From the IMG/VR virus record IMGVR_UViG_3300047094_002183, positions 1-64,000 of that record: DNA of 64,000 nucleotides; one strand, written 5' to 3'. How positions within the stretch are numbered: the stretch's first letter is position 1; every line of letters begins with the position of its first letter. Source of the DNA: a virus. The position numbers and the translations under genes were made by a program. Below the pieces are notes generated by a model that was not told the DNA's origin, did not search any database, and saw only the letters and a program-made list of their open reading frames with translations. Shown here piece after piece: positions 1 through 6,945 of the stretch.

Positions 1-546
1 CTAGTTGACCGACGTGGCGTTGATAACCTTGCGGGGCTTCTGCGGCGCGACCACAGACCGCGCCTTACCTACGCGGGAATACAGGCCAGCGTTATCAGCC
101 GACAGGCAGCGACCTGTCGCCCAGTTGCGCAGGCTTTCGATCTGCTCAGCCGACGTGACCGATACCGGCACGACGTTCTGCGCAGCTTCAAGCAGCGTGA
201 CCTCAAGCAGCGCAGCCAAGCGGCAGCACGACTTGATCTCGGCACCAGTCCAGTTGGAATCGTCCGGCTTGGCCTGCGACTTGTCGATACCGAACTGATC
301 CAGATAGATATCCCAGATCGTCGCGCGCTGTTCGTCGCCCGGCAGATCCACGAAGAAGATGCCGTCGAAACGCTCGGCACGCGCGAACGGCGCCGGCAGC
401 TGGCTGGCGTCATTGCAAGTACCGATGAAAAACACGTCGCTGGTGTGGTCGTTAAGCCACGTCAGCAGCGTACCGAACAGACGGGCACCAACGCCGGAGT
501 CGTTCTGACCAGAGTTGCCGACGCCGGCCAGACCCTTTTCAATTTC
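1..546 (-). CDS. AAA+ ATPase (Ycf46-like), exon 2
   Basis: This is the C-terminal 181 codons of an AAA+ ATPase whose N-terminal exon lies at 1361-2323. It begins with the Glu of Walker B (reading EIEKGLAGVG...), has a sensor-1 region FFIGTCND near positions 435-410, and a downstream RAERFDGIFFVDLP segment typical of the arginine-finger/second-region of AAA proteins. The stop is TAG at bases 1-3. Read alone, the segment has only a GTG at 435 as a start, which would remove the Walker B Glu; joining to exon 1 gives an unbroken 502-aa protein. The resemblance to Ycf46-type ATPases rests on overall pattern and on the neighbouring DUF2997 and DUF1257 genes. Its biochemical job in a phage is unknown. 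Confidence 0.88.
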   Translation of the reverse strand, partial: EIEKGLAGVGNSGQNDSGVGARLFGTLLTWLNDHTSDVFFIGTCNDASQLPAPFARAERFDGIFFVDLPGDEQRATIWDIYLDQFGIDKSQAKPDDSNWTGAEIKSCCRLAALLEVTLLEAAQNVVPVSVTSAEQIESLRNWATGRCLSADNAGLYSRVGKARSVVAPQKPRKVINATSVN

Positions 547-1360
547 CGTTTGTGTTACGAATTAGCCGTTACCGCTAATTCTCCTGTATTTTCATACAGG
601 ACCAGACTATGTCATCTTGTAGCGTAACGTCTCACATTGCATCGGTTGCATAAACCTTTTGACGCGTGTGGTGACGTTGTTAGGCCGCATGAAATACACG
701 CGTTATGTTGCGTGCTCCAGCGGCCACACTTTAAAAGTTTTGGCGTGGCGTATTTTTCTGTGCGTGCAACTTGTAGTTCTGTCTTGTGCTCTAACAAATG
801 ACAGCGTCTACAAACTGTTTCAAGATTATCAAGGGCGTTGTTTGGATTTTTTTTCCCGCGTCCTAAACGATCTTTGTGATGTACGACAAGTTTGTTTTTA
901 TTACCGCAACGAGAGCAGCGCTGCTCATCGCGTGTAATAACTGCAACTCTTTGTCCGTCAAAATGACGCTGTTCGCGATTAATTTTGTATTGCGGCAAAA
1001 TTTCATCGCGATATTTGTCGTACCACTTTTGTTTTAACTTTGCTATACGCTGGCGATTTGCGGCGTCGTTGCGATAGCGAGCCAAATAACAAACTTTGCA
1101 CAGTCCTTTTGCCATATGCGGTTTTTCTGTTTTTGCGCATGTTTGGCAGCAGGAGTATTTTTTTGACCACATTTCAAAACTCTACTACAAGGCCCCCGTT
1201 TCGAGCCCACTTGGGCCCTACGATCTTTCGATCTAGTCGTTGAACCTTCCAAGTGTATTATTACTTGGCTTGGCTGCAAGTTGTCCGGCTTACGCTGAGG
1301 AGTTTCTTGCAATTAAAGGGCTTTGCGCTGATTTGTTGCCAAATCAGGGGACTGAATTCA
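547..1360 (-). ncRNA. group I intron interrupting the AAA+ ATPase gene
   Basis: The 814-nt intron separates codon GAT (Asp321) from GAA (Glu322). The 5' exon ends in T and the intron ends in G, as group I splicing requires. A P1 helix can form in which exon GGAT pairs with intron GTCC (about 1348-1351), placing the splice-site U opposite G. The core is readable on the minus strand: P-like element at 1299-1314, Q-like GACAACTTGCAGCCAAGCC at 1267-1285, R-like GTTCAACGACTAGAT at 1231-1245, and S-like AAGATGACATAGTC at about 604-617, with GACTA/TAGTC forming P7. Two 3' hairpins follow: CCTGTAT/ATACAGG closed by a GAAA loop, and GAATTAGC/GCTAATTC. The HNH gene sits between R and S, i.e. in the P8 region. 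Confidence 0.93.
612..1172 (-). CDS. intron-encoded HNH homing endonuclease with duplicated zinc fingers
   Basis: The 186-aa protein has an HNH core: C86 and C89, His98-His99, Asn116, C121 and C124, then H125/H129. This nuclease type nicks or cuts the intronless allele and spreads the intron. Flanking the core are two related zinc-finger modules, one at residues 9-30 (CxxC...HxAKGLCxxC) and one at the C-terminus (CxxCG...HASKGLCxxC), which look like an internal duplication and probably add DNA contacts. The gene lies entirely inside the group I intron, in the same orientation, and its TGA stop at 612-614 falls inside the S/P7 element, so the last codons double as ribozyme core sequence. Confidence 0.92.
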   Translation of the reverse strand: MWSKKYSCCQTCAKTEKPHMAKGLCKVCYLARYRNDAANRQRIAKLKQKWYDKYRDEILPQYKINREQRHFDGQRVAVITRDEQRCSRCGNKNKLVVHHKDRLGRGKKNPNNALDNLETVCRRCHLLEHKTELQVARTEKYATPKLLKCGRWSTQHNACISCGLTTSPHASKGLCNRCNVRRYATR

Positions 1361-2323
1361 ATCCACAAAAAGAACACAGGGTGCCATGGCGTCGACCTGC
1401 TTGAGGGCTCGGCGCATGTTGCCCTCAGACTCGCCGACAAACTTGCCCATCAGGCTGCCGAAGTCGAGCATTACCGTGGGCCGACCCACTTCGTTGCCAA
1501 GCGCCTTGGCGAACTGGGATTTGCCGCAGCCCGGAGGCGACAGCAGGAGAACGCCCTTGGGTCGCTTGTCGACGTTCTTCTCGCCCTGCCGGCGCATGGC
1601 GCGCAGGCAGAACTGCTTCAGGTTATCCAGCCCGCCAAGGTTCTGGAAGTTGGCGTCGCCGCGATACAGAGTCAAAGTGCCGCTCTTTTCGAGCGTTTGC
1701 GCCTTGATGCTCCAGATCACGTCAGCCGACAGCTTCTTGTTACGGACGAACGAGAGCGCATACGCGTTCTCGGCCTCCTGCCGGGTCAGACCGCGGGAAG
1801 CGTCTACAACCGCCTGCACTTCAGCCTCGGTCGGCTTGGCGAACGCCGGGTCGTCATTGACCAGATCGTTGCAGGTCTTGGTCAGCTGCGCGGTATCGGG
1901 CAGCTCGTGGTGCACAACCGTAAACAGCTTCTCGATCTCGGGCTGAAGCTGCAGAACAGGCGACACGATCACGATATACTGGCCGATGCCCTTGCCCAAG
2001 GCAGCCCGGTTTGCGAGCGTCTGCAGCACCTCGGGGTTTGCTAGAAACCGGTGGAAGTTCTTCAGCACCATCACCATGGGCGGCGAGTTGGGTGGCGTGC
2101 TCTCGGCCAGCTGGGTCAGATACTTCAACGGGTGCAGCGGGCTCGGAGCCGGAACCGCGCCAGAATACAGCTGGCGGTCGATGTCCCACAGTTCAAAGCT
2201 CCACTTGTTGGCGTCCGTCATCTTACGGATAGACGCGATTGCATCGTCGCACTCCAGCGTTTCTACCCAGATGCCGGAGAAGCCAGCGCAGACCAGCTCT
2301 TTGATATCTTTATCGAGTGCCAT
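1361..2323 (-). CDS. AAA+ ATPase (Ycf46-like), exon 1
   Basis: These 321 codons encode an N-terminal domain followed by the first half of an AAA+ module: Walker A SPPGCGKS around residues 262-269, a pore/second-region segment GKFVGESEGNMRRAL near 293-307, and the Walker B strand CVLFVD ending at Asp321. In genomic DNA the reading frame then meets TGA (1358-1360), which lies in the intron; splicing restores the Glu codon at 546. The ATG at 2323 is preceded by AAGGGAACAA. It sits 14 bp downstream of the DUF2997 gene, which in turn follows the DUF1257 gene, so all three are probably co-transcribed. The family (Ycf46) is best known from cyanobacteria and plastids; a chaperone-like role is a guess. 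Confidence 0.9.
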
Positions 2324-2337
2324 TTGTTCCCTTCAGG

Positions 2338-2529
2338 TTAGTTCTGGATTTCGTTCGTCTGGTCGTTGGTCGCGGTGTAATACTCACCGGTAAACGTCTC
2401 GCTCGTCGTGGCGCCCAGCGCGGCTTCAAGCGCACGGGTGGCGTCTTGGCACGAACTGCCGGAGAAGCCGCTGGTTTCAATCTTCGTCTCGCCCTTGGGG
2501 CTGATGGTGATCTGGATAGTCTTTGACAT
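2338..2529 (-). CDS. DUF2997 family protein
   Basis: The 63-aa product opens with TIQITISPKGETKIETSGF, then GSSCQDATRALEAALG, which is the pattern I associate with the DUF2997 family (a small beta-hairpin followed by a helix with a conserved Cys). Function is unknown. In bacteria this family commonly sits beside a DUF1257 gene and a Ycf46-type ATPase, and that is the case here: the DUF1257 gene ends 2 bp upstream and the ATPase starts 14 bp downstream. The context suggests a protein complex or pathway of three partners rather than three unrelated genes. Confidence 0.8.
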   Translation of the reverse strand: MSKTIQITISPKGETKIETSGFSGSSCQDATRALEAALGATTSETFTGEYYTATNDQTNEIQN

Positions 2530-2531
2530 GT

Positions 2532-2897
2532 TTAGAAACCCTCCACGCTGATGTTGAGCTTGATCGAACCGTCGTCCAGCGTCTCCTCGTACACCGAGTA
2601 GCCGCCCTTCTGGGCCTCATAGATGGCCTTCTCGACCGCGTACGCCTGCAGGAACCGGTCCAGTTCTTCCTGCTTGCCCCACGAGCCGTTGTAGTTGTCG
2701 TAATCCAGTGCGCCGGTAGCGAGATTGACAACGACTGGATAATTCCAGTCCTTCAGCTTGACACCAAGCCCTGTGCGCTGAACGCCAAACACGTTGAACG
2801 TGCCGGTCGTGGCAGCCTCAATCCCCAGCCGGCGGCAAGCGGCCTGCACGGCGTCGGCATCTTTCACTTCAGTCTTGATCTGGACAATGTGCGACAT
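2532..2897 (-). CDS. DUF1257 (Ycf35-like) protein
   Basis: The 121-aa product begins MSHIVQIKTEVKDADAVQAA and continues with a GVxLKDWNYPVVVN region and a C-terminal helix-strand part (LDRFLQAYAVEKA ... LNISVEGF). This is the DUF1257/Ycf35 layout and normal length. The function of the family is not established. It is the first gene of the trio with DUF2997 and the AAA+ ATPase. The gene is intact, with no sign of truncation. Confidence 0.82.
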   Translation of the reverse strand: MSHIVQIKTEVKDADAVQAACRRLGIEAATTGTFNVFGVQRTGLGVKLKDWNYPVVVNLATGALDYDNYNGSWGKQEELDRFLQAYAVEKAIYEAQKGGYSVYEETLDDGSIKLNISVEGF

Positions 2898-2899
2898 TG

Positions 2900-3208
2900 T
2901 TACTTTCTTTTTGTTCTAAAGGGGTCTTGAAGCGCAAAAACGATGGTGCATTCAAACTGTTCTGGCTCGATGTAATCGTTTTTGGCGAAACACTGCAGAA
3001 CATCCACAGCTGTTGCGCGGTTATAAGCGACTTTAAATTGTTTCGGTCCGGCAGGTGTGTCCAACCGATACTCTGTAATATCGTGGAGCGTAACTACCTC
3101 CGGGATAGCAATAATGTCTTTGTACTCTTCGCTCAACTTCTTCAGCTTGTCGAGCGCGGTCAAGATGCGTTCTTTGTCTAATTCGTGTTCTGCGTCGGTG
3201 TAACTCAT
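2900..3208 (-). CDS. hypothetical protein, 102 aa
   Basis: I do not recognise this protein. It starts with a charged helix (about 30 residues, DKERILTALDKLKKLSEEY) and ends with strands and a basic tail FRTKRK. It ends 2 bp before the DUF1257 gene and its start overlaps the stop of the 94-aa gene upstream (ATGA-type overlap), so it is probably translated in coupling with both neighbours. No signal peptide or membrane segment is seen. Confidence 0.7.
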   Translation of the reverse strand: MSYTDAEHELDKERILTALDKLKKLSEEYKDIIAIPEVVTLHDITEYRLDTPAGPKQFKVAYNRATAVDVLQCFAKNDYIEPEQFECTIVFALQDPFRTKRK

Positions 3209-3489
3209 GCGTGGCCTATCACTAGTGCAGTTGTTTCAACCCAGACATGGGCGCCGCAACTCAGCGGTTTGTCTGGCGAATAAAAAACCGTTGACGGCCC
3301 ACGAATCTCAACTTTGGCGCATCGATACGATTTGTTTCGCCACTGAATAGTTGTGACGGCTGCTTTGTCGCCAGTCTTTTTGTTGCGGCGAATGATGTGC
3401 TGGTTAACGTGAATTCGTTTGATGGTGCCAGCGGGAAAAACGCGGTCACACGTCTCTGCCGGCTCGGTGGGGCATACGGCTGTAGCCAT
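3205..3489 (-). CDS. hypothetical protein, 94 aa
   Basis: The open frame extends further upstream, but I place the start at the ATG at 3487-3489 because AGGAG lies 7 bases before it and the upstream extension is Pro/Cys-rich low-quality sequence that crosses strong hairpins. The protein contains four Cys (CPT, CDR, CAK, CGA) and a likely beta-rich core; function is unknown. It has a 158-nt leader upstream holding three hairpins, one of the longest non-coding gaps in the window. Confidence 0.7.
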   Translation of the reverse strand: MATAVCPTEPAETCDRVFPAGTIKRIHVNQHIIRRNKKTGDKAAVTTIQWRNKSYRCAKVEIRGPSTVFYSPDKPLSCGAHVWVETTALVIGHA

Positions 3490-3647
3490 AAGAACTCCTA
3501 AGCGATTCAAGCGTGAATCGCGATGCGGCGGACAGAAGATCCGCGCGATAAAGATATCTAGCCCGCCGCCGCCTTTGGGGTATGCTGGCCGCTTTATCAG
3601 TGCGGGGCAGGCCAAAGGCGGCTGAGCGGGTAGACAGGGAGATGAGC
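3490..3647. promoter_or_regulatory. structured intergenic leader with three hairpins
   Basis: This 158-bp gap holds an 8-bp perfect stem with a 4-nt loop at 3502-3521 (GCGATTCA/TGAATCGC), a 5-bp stem at 3528-3544 (GCGGA/TCCGC), and an 11-bp perfect stem at 3568-3578 paired with 3612-3622 (GCCGCCTTTGG/CCAAAGGCGGC). It separates the acidic protein gene from the 94-aa gene. It could combine termination of the upstream unit with a regulated leader or promoter for the downstream one; no convincing promoter boxes are visible. Confidence 0.5.
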
Positions 3648-4496
3648 TTAGCGGCTCACAGCGTAAACACTGCCCAGCTGCTTGTGGGTCGACAGAATCT
3701 CTTCTGCCGTCTCGTAGCAGCCGTCGCACGCGGCCAGAAACGCACCGGCAGCCGTCAGCTGCGCCATCGGCAGCGTGGTCGACTTTCCGCCAGTCACGAC
3801 GGGCCGCTTGGGCGTGGCTCGCGGCGGCTCGGCCGCGGGCTGGCGCTTCGCCTTTCCGGCAATCCGGCTCTTTTCTTCGACGCCGGCGGCAACCTTCTTG
3901 CCGCGCGGAGCGCCGCCCAGACCAGCCTTCTTCAAAAGCTGGCTAACTTGCGCCGGGCTGACTTCAATCTTGCGCTTGGCCAGCGCCGCCACAATGTCAA
4001 CGCCGCGCATCGAATCACCAGCGCGCTTACGCTTTTCAATTTCATCACGGATGTGATCAGCACCACTTTTCTTCTCGGACATAACTACCTTCCTGTTTTT
4101 GGCTCCGGTTGTAGCCGGCGCATCTTCTTCGTCGTCGTCCACGGTGGCGGCGACTTCATTTTCCGTTTCTGCGACGGTGTCGTCATCCGAGTCGGACTCT
4201 TCATCTTCCTCGTCAAACTCTTCGTCGTCATCGTCATTGCCGGACTCGTCGCTTTCGGCCAAAGCCTCTTCGGCAACAAGTTCGGCGTCGTCTTCGTCGG
4301 TAACGGTCACTTCTTCAGTGTCGTCGCCGTCTTCCAACTCATCATCGACGTCCGAGTCGACAGCATCATCATCTTCGGTCTGCATCCGTGTGACCTTTTT
4401 CTTTTTGTCGTCAGTTGCTTGCCGCACTGACGACGCGAGTGGCTTTCCCCACATGTTTTCTGACATTGTGAAAGCTTCAGCGCTTTTCTTTGGCAT
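3648..4496 (-). CDS. acidic-linker protein, 282 aa
   Basis: The start is placed at ATG 4494-4496 (MPKKSAEAF), which has GGAG 7 bases upstream; the longer frame to 4574 lacks a good site. Residues about 45-130 are a run of Asp/Glu/Ser, presumably disordered. Residues about 140-200 are basic-helical with the segment VDIVAALAKRKIEVSPAQVS, which resembles a small helical motif frequent in planctomycete proteins (recognition by eye, weak). A Lys/Arg/Pro-rich stretch follows and the C-terminal 50 residues are helical with CDGCYETAEEIL. It may be a DNA- or protein-binding scaffold; function is unknown. Confidence 0.75.
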   Translation of the reverse strand: MPKKSAEAFTMSENMWGKPLASSVRQATDDKKKKVTRMQTEDDDAVDSDVDDELEDGDDTEEVTVTDEDDAELVAEEALAESDESGNDDDDEEFDEEDEESDSDDDTVAETENEVAATVDDDEEDAPATTGAKNRKVVMSEKKSGADHIRDEIEKRKRAGDSMRGVDIVAALAKRKIEVSPAQVSQLLKKAGLGGAPRGKKVAAGVEEKSRIAGKAKRQPAAEPPRATPKRPVVTGGKSTTLPMAQLTAAGAFLAACDGCYETAEEILSTHKQLGSVYAVSR

Positions 4497-4621
4497 TTTT
4501 ATCTCCAGTCGTACCGCGCCCAAAACTTTTCGGGCATCCATGCGGCTAAATACACAATACGCCGCAAAAATCAAAAATCAACACCCCGATAGAATTTACG
4601 TAAACTGCCCGTAAATCAGGG
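4497..4621. promoter_or_regulatory. non-coding gap upstream of the acidic protein gene
   Basis: This 125-bp, relatively AT-rich stretch lies between the DUF5664-like gene and the acidic-protein gene. On the minus strand it contains TTGTGTATTTAG near 4545-4556, which resembles TTGTGTATACTACT ahead of the sheath gene (about 61847-61860). That similarity could reflect a phage promoter element. No strong terminator hairpin is seen. Confidence 0.3.
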
Positions 4622-5038
4622 TTATTGGTTGCCGACAACTTTGTCGCGCGGCGCATCTATTGGGGCGCTAGTTGTCAGCACAACATCGTTGTCAGGAATC
4701 TGACAGTTGGGTCCGCGCAGGCGGCCTGTGTTGAGTTCGGGCCATTTTTCTAACGAGTGTATGGCACCCAGAATATTCCACGCGGCGTGACCCAGATGGT
4801 CTTCGTCTTGGTTGCCCGCTAAAAATTTGTACACGTGGGCAATAGCATGATTTAGCAGGTCGCTCACTGGCATGCCGTTTTCCCAATTGTGGGCGCCGAA
4901 TTTTTCAGCTCCCTCGGCGTACGTTTTGGCCAGCGCGTGCAGCCCAATTGGCGAAATCAGATCGTATCGAACGGTATCGCAATCTGCGCTGCGGACAGCG
5001 CCGCTGGCGTATTCATGCCGCTCTTCTGTCATCATCAA
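4622..5038 (-). CDS. DUF5664-like dATP/dGTP diphosphohydrolase
   Basis: The 138-aa protein has the pattern of the DUF5664 / 'dATP/dGTP diphosphohydrolase N-terminal' family: ALAKTYAEGAEKFGAHNW, then a helix with HAIAHVYKFLAGNQDEDHLG and HAAWNILGAIHSLE. The E-x-x-K and E/D-D-H residues are those expected to bind metal in all-alpha NTP pyrophosphatases. Such enzymes trim purine dNTPs; one branch (MazZ) serves phages with 2-aminoadenine DNA, but no PurZ-type gene is visible here. AAGGA precedes the start. The C-terminal 35 residues look like a divergent tail. Confidence 0.75.
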   Translation of the reverse strand: MMMTEERHEYASGAVRSADCDTVRYDLISPIGLHALAKTYAEGAEKFGAHNWENGMPVSDLLNHAIAHVYKFLAGNQDEDHLGHAAWNILGAIHSLEKWPELNTGRLRGPNCQIPDNDVVLTTSAPIDAPRDKVVGNQ

Positions 5039-5364
5039 TCCTTTACGGGTTGAAATGCAAAATAAAATCTCGGCGCAGCAACGAAGAGCACAGTGCCGCG
5101 TACGGCGTCTGCTTTTCGTATAACGTGGACATACGGCGGCTCAAAATGCGAGATTTCAAAAATATCTAGCAGTTGTTCGCTGGTCCACACATTTTGGTCA
5201 TTGGTCTGCGGGGCATTTGGGTACGCGGCTTCTAATATTGCGCGCACTTCGCCCGCATCCATATTGGCGAAACGATTATCTAACAAGTGCGTTAGCGCGG
5301 CGCTGGCATCAGCGGCAACGTCGATATTTGTTGTCCGCGGTTTTGTCCGGCTAGGCTGGGTCAT
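5035..5364 (-). CDS. hypothetical protein, 109 aa
   Basis: I chose ATG 5362-5364 (MTQPSRTKPR) over a TTG 18 bases upstream. The protein has a basic N-terminus, a helical middle (LTHLLDNRF, VRAILEAAY) and a strand-rich end. I do not recognise it. It overlaps the stop of the upstream 129-aa gene by 14 bp and its own stop overlaps the start of the DUF5664-like gene by 4 bp, so translation is probably coupled. Confidence 0.65.
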   Translation of the reverse strand: MTQPSRTKPRTTNIDVAADASAALTHLLDNRFANMDAGEVRAILEAAYPNAPQTNDQNVWTSEQLLDIFEISHFEPPYVHVIRKADAVRGTVLFVAAPRFYFAFQPVKD

Positions 5365-5740
5365 TGGTTTGGGTTGTTGCAATTTTGTTCAATTCTTCAG
5401 TGTGTTCTTGAATCTTGGTGTGCAGTTCAACAGCGTAATGCTGGAAGAATTTCAGCTGCCCGACGAGATCTTTATGGACTTCGCCGCTAAAATTGGCTAA
5501 CTGCCCCAAAAGAGTGATGAGGCTGACGTAATAGGGCGGCTGTGTATTGCGTAATTGCAGCAGACCGGCCGGCATTTTTTCTGGTTTGTTTTCCCACACA
5601 GGAATAATAGCAATTCCGTGGAGTTCTGGAATTGTGCGCAGGACGTCAACGCAGAACTCTTCAGTTTTTTTGATGAATTCTGCGTCGAACGGCAAACGGC
5701 TGACGGGAATTTCGGTCTGAGGCTGGGCTTGGGCGTCCAT
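5351..5740 (-). CDS. hypothetical protein, 129 aa
   Basis: The protein has an alpha/beta N-terminal half (FIKKTEEFCVDVLRTIPEL, then GIAIIPVW) and a long amphipathic helix at the end (QHYAVELHTKIQEHTEELNKI) likely to form a coiled coil. No membrane segment is seen. Function is not recognised. Confidence 0.68.
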   Translation of the reverse strand: MDAQAQPQTEIPVSRLPFDAEFIKKTEEFCVDVLRTIPELHGIAIIPVWENKPEKMPAGLLQLRNTQPPYYVSLITLLGQLANFSGEVHKDLVGQLKFFQHYAVELHTKIQEHTEELNKIATTQTNDPA

Positions 5741-5751
5741 GCTTGTCCTTG

Positions 5752-6096
5752 TTATTGGGTATATCGCATTCGTTCTGGGAGCAGGCCGTCAATGATATTG
5801 CCGAGCCGCGTTGCCGCAAGACCGTAGATCACGAGTTTTATCGCGCCGCCCAGAATACCGCCTACCCAGTTCCCTGCCAAGAGCAGCAAAAACAGGTAGA
5901 TAGGTATGTGATATGACTTGCAAAATGGACATCCAATCCATTCGAGCACGTAGCCTTTAAGCGTGTTGTGCGGCGTGACGTCCTGCAATGCTTGAGTGTA
6001 GGCGCGCATCAACGCAAAAATTGAACCCTTATGCCACACCTCGATGACCGCGCCAGCTGCAAATACAACAGCAAAAAAGTCAAAGTATGAAATCAT
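5752..6096 (-). CDS. small membrane protein, DUF1360-like
   Basis: I start at ATG 6094-6096 (MISYFDFFAVVF); the longer frame is an Arg/Cys-rich extension inside the upstream gene. The 114-aa protein has a hydrophobic N-terminal segment, then EWIGCPFCKSYH, then a second and third hydrophobic stretch (IPIYLFLLLLAG, AIKLVIYGL). A WxxCPxCxxxH motif between membrane helices is reminiscent of DUF1360 membrane proteins, which is a weak assignment. It overlaps the upstream membrane protein by 4 bp. Confidence 0.65.
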   Translation of the reverse strand: MISYFDFFAVVFAAGAVIEVWHKGSIFALMRAYTQALQDVTPHNTLKGYVLEWIGCPFCKSYHIPIYLFLLLLAGNWVGGILGGAIKLVIYGLAATRLGNIIDGLLPERMRYTQ

Positions 6097-6320
6097 GGCA
6101 GCTCTTTTCTTTTCCTTCTGCGGGCTTGTTTGAGTTTTTGTGCGGCTTCTTGTTCGCCTTGCCGAAACCCGGACATAGCAGCAGACATACAATAGATCAC
6201 AAAACCGACAACAATAAAGCCGCTGATGCCCATAGCGCGATAATTAACGGCAGCGCTAACTAATAACGCAGCGGCAATACTCATGAAAACAGTATGCGTT
6301 ACGTTGAATTCGGGAGACAT
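6093..6320 (-). CDS. small two-helix membrane protein, holin-like topology
   Basis: The 75-aa product has two hydrophobic segments (about residues 11-27 and 33-50) and a strongly basic C-terminal tail (QARRRKRKEL). This size and topology fit a holin or another small phage membrane protein, but no endolysin gene is adjacent, so a lysis role is only a possibility. It is coupled by a 4-bp overlap to the downstream DUF1360-like protein. Confidence 0.65.
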   Translation of the reverse strand: MSPEFNVTHTVFMSIAAALLVSAAVNYRAMGISGFIVVGFVIYCMSAAMSGFRQGEQEAAQKLKQARRRKRKELP

Positions 6321-6326
6321 TAAATG

Positions 6327-6554
6327 TCATTCTGCGTACTGATCGCCAAATGGCCATACGCGCGTTCTACCCGTATCTGCCGGTGTGCAGCTTTGTTGTG
6401 TAGTTTGCGCGTCGGCGTACGGCGGTTCGAGGTTTAAATGGTTAACTGCGTTATCCGGTAGATAAACGCGGGGACCCGGACCACGCAATGTGCTCTGGAA
6501 AATTGGTTGTCGGCGTTCTTGATACAGTTTTGCTGATCGGCCAATCTGTGGCAT
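6327..6554 (-). CDS. hypothetical protein, 75 aa
   Basis: AAGGAG sits 8 bases before the ATG at 6552-6554, supporting this start. The protein is Pro/Arg/Gln-rich with no recognised domain. It contains YLPDNAVNHLNLEPPY, which suggests a short structured core, and a probably flexible C-terminus. Confidence 0.65.
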   Translation of the reverse strand: MPQIGRSAKLYQERRQPIFQSTLRGPGPRVYLPDNAVNHLNLEPPYADAQTTQQSCTPADTGRTRVWPFGDQYAE

Positions 6555-6618
6555 AATTTGCTCCTTAAACTGCAGCGGCTCACCGTCTAGTATACCGTTG
6601 CAGTTGCGTGGGTTGTAG

Positions 6619-6945
6619 TTACTGTGGCGGCAACGCCTTCACAGTGATATACGGCAGCCGCTTTTGCTTCGCGCGAATTGCGGTGCGGGGCTGCGGGGGC
6701 AACACAAATACCGTAATCTGTTGCGGTATTTCTTTGGGCCGTTGTTTTGTTTTGTTGAACAAAGTGACAACCCCCACACACGCAAGCCAAAGACTGTAGG
6801 CGATTTCACACAGGCCGCATACAATCATTTGGACGTACAGCACCGCAAATTGGCCTAGAATGCCGCAGCTATCTTCCACCCATTGCAGTTCCGGCTCATT
6901 GGCTTCTGAATATACGCGATTTCTCGCGTGTCTATATTTACGCAT
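6619..6945 (-). CDS. hypothetical membrane protein, 108 aa
   Basis: The start at ATG 6943-6945 directly abuts the start codon of the rightward terminase (CATATG). The protein has a charged N-terminus, a hydrophobic Cys-rich membrane region (about residues 28-62, including AVLYVQMIVCGLCEIAYSLW), then a basic, Pro-rich cytoplasmic-type tail. No clear Shine-Dalgarno is visible because the upstream bases are terminase coding sequence. I do not recognise the family. Confidence 0.55.
   Translation of the reverse strand: MRKYRHARNRVYSEANEPELQWVEDSCGILGQFAVLYVQMIVCGLCEIAYSLWLACVGVVTLFNKTKQRPKEIPQQITVFVLPPQPRTAIRAKQKRLPYITVKALPPQ

Noticed and set aside
1358-2323. Possible frameshift-truncated ATPase gene
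   Set aside because: The interruption is 814 bp with group I core elements and an HNH gene, so an intron explains it better than decay or sequencing error.
3582-4430. Rightward frame opposite the acidic-linker protein
   Set aside because: Arises from the complement of Asp/Glu codons (Val/Phe-rich), with no start signal; shadow of the leftward gene.
4622-5038. Idea that the phage uses 2-aminoadenine DNA because of the DUF5664-like protein
   Set aside because: The family is broader than MazZ and no PurZ-like or DatZ-like gene is visible in the window.
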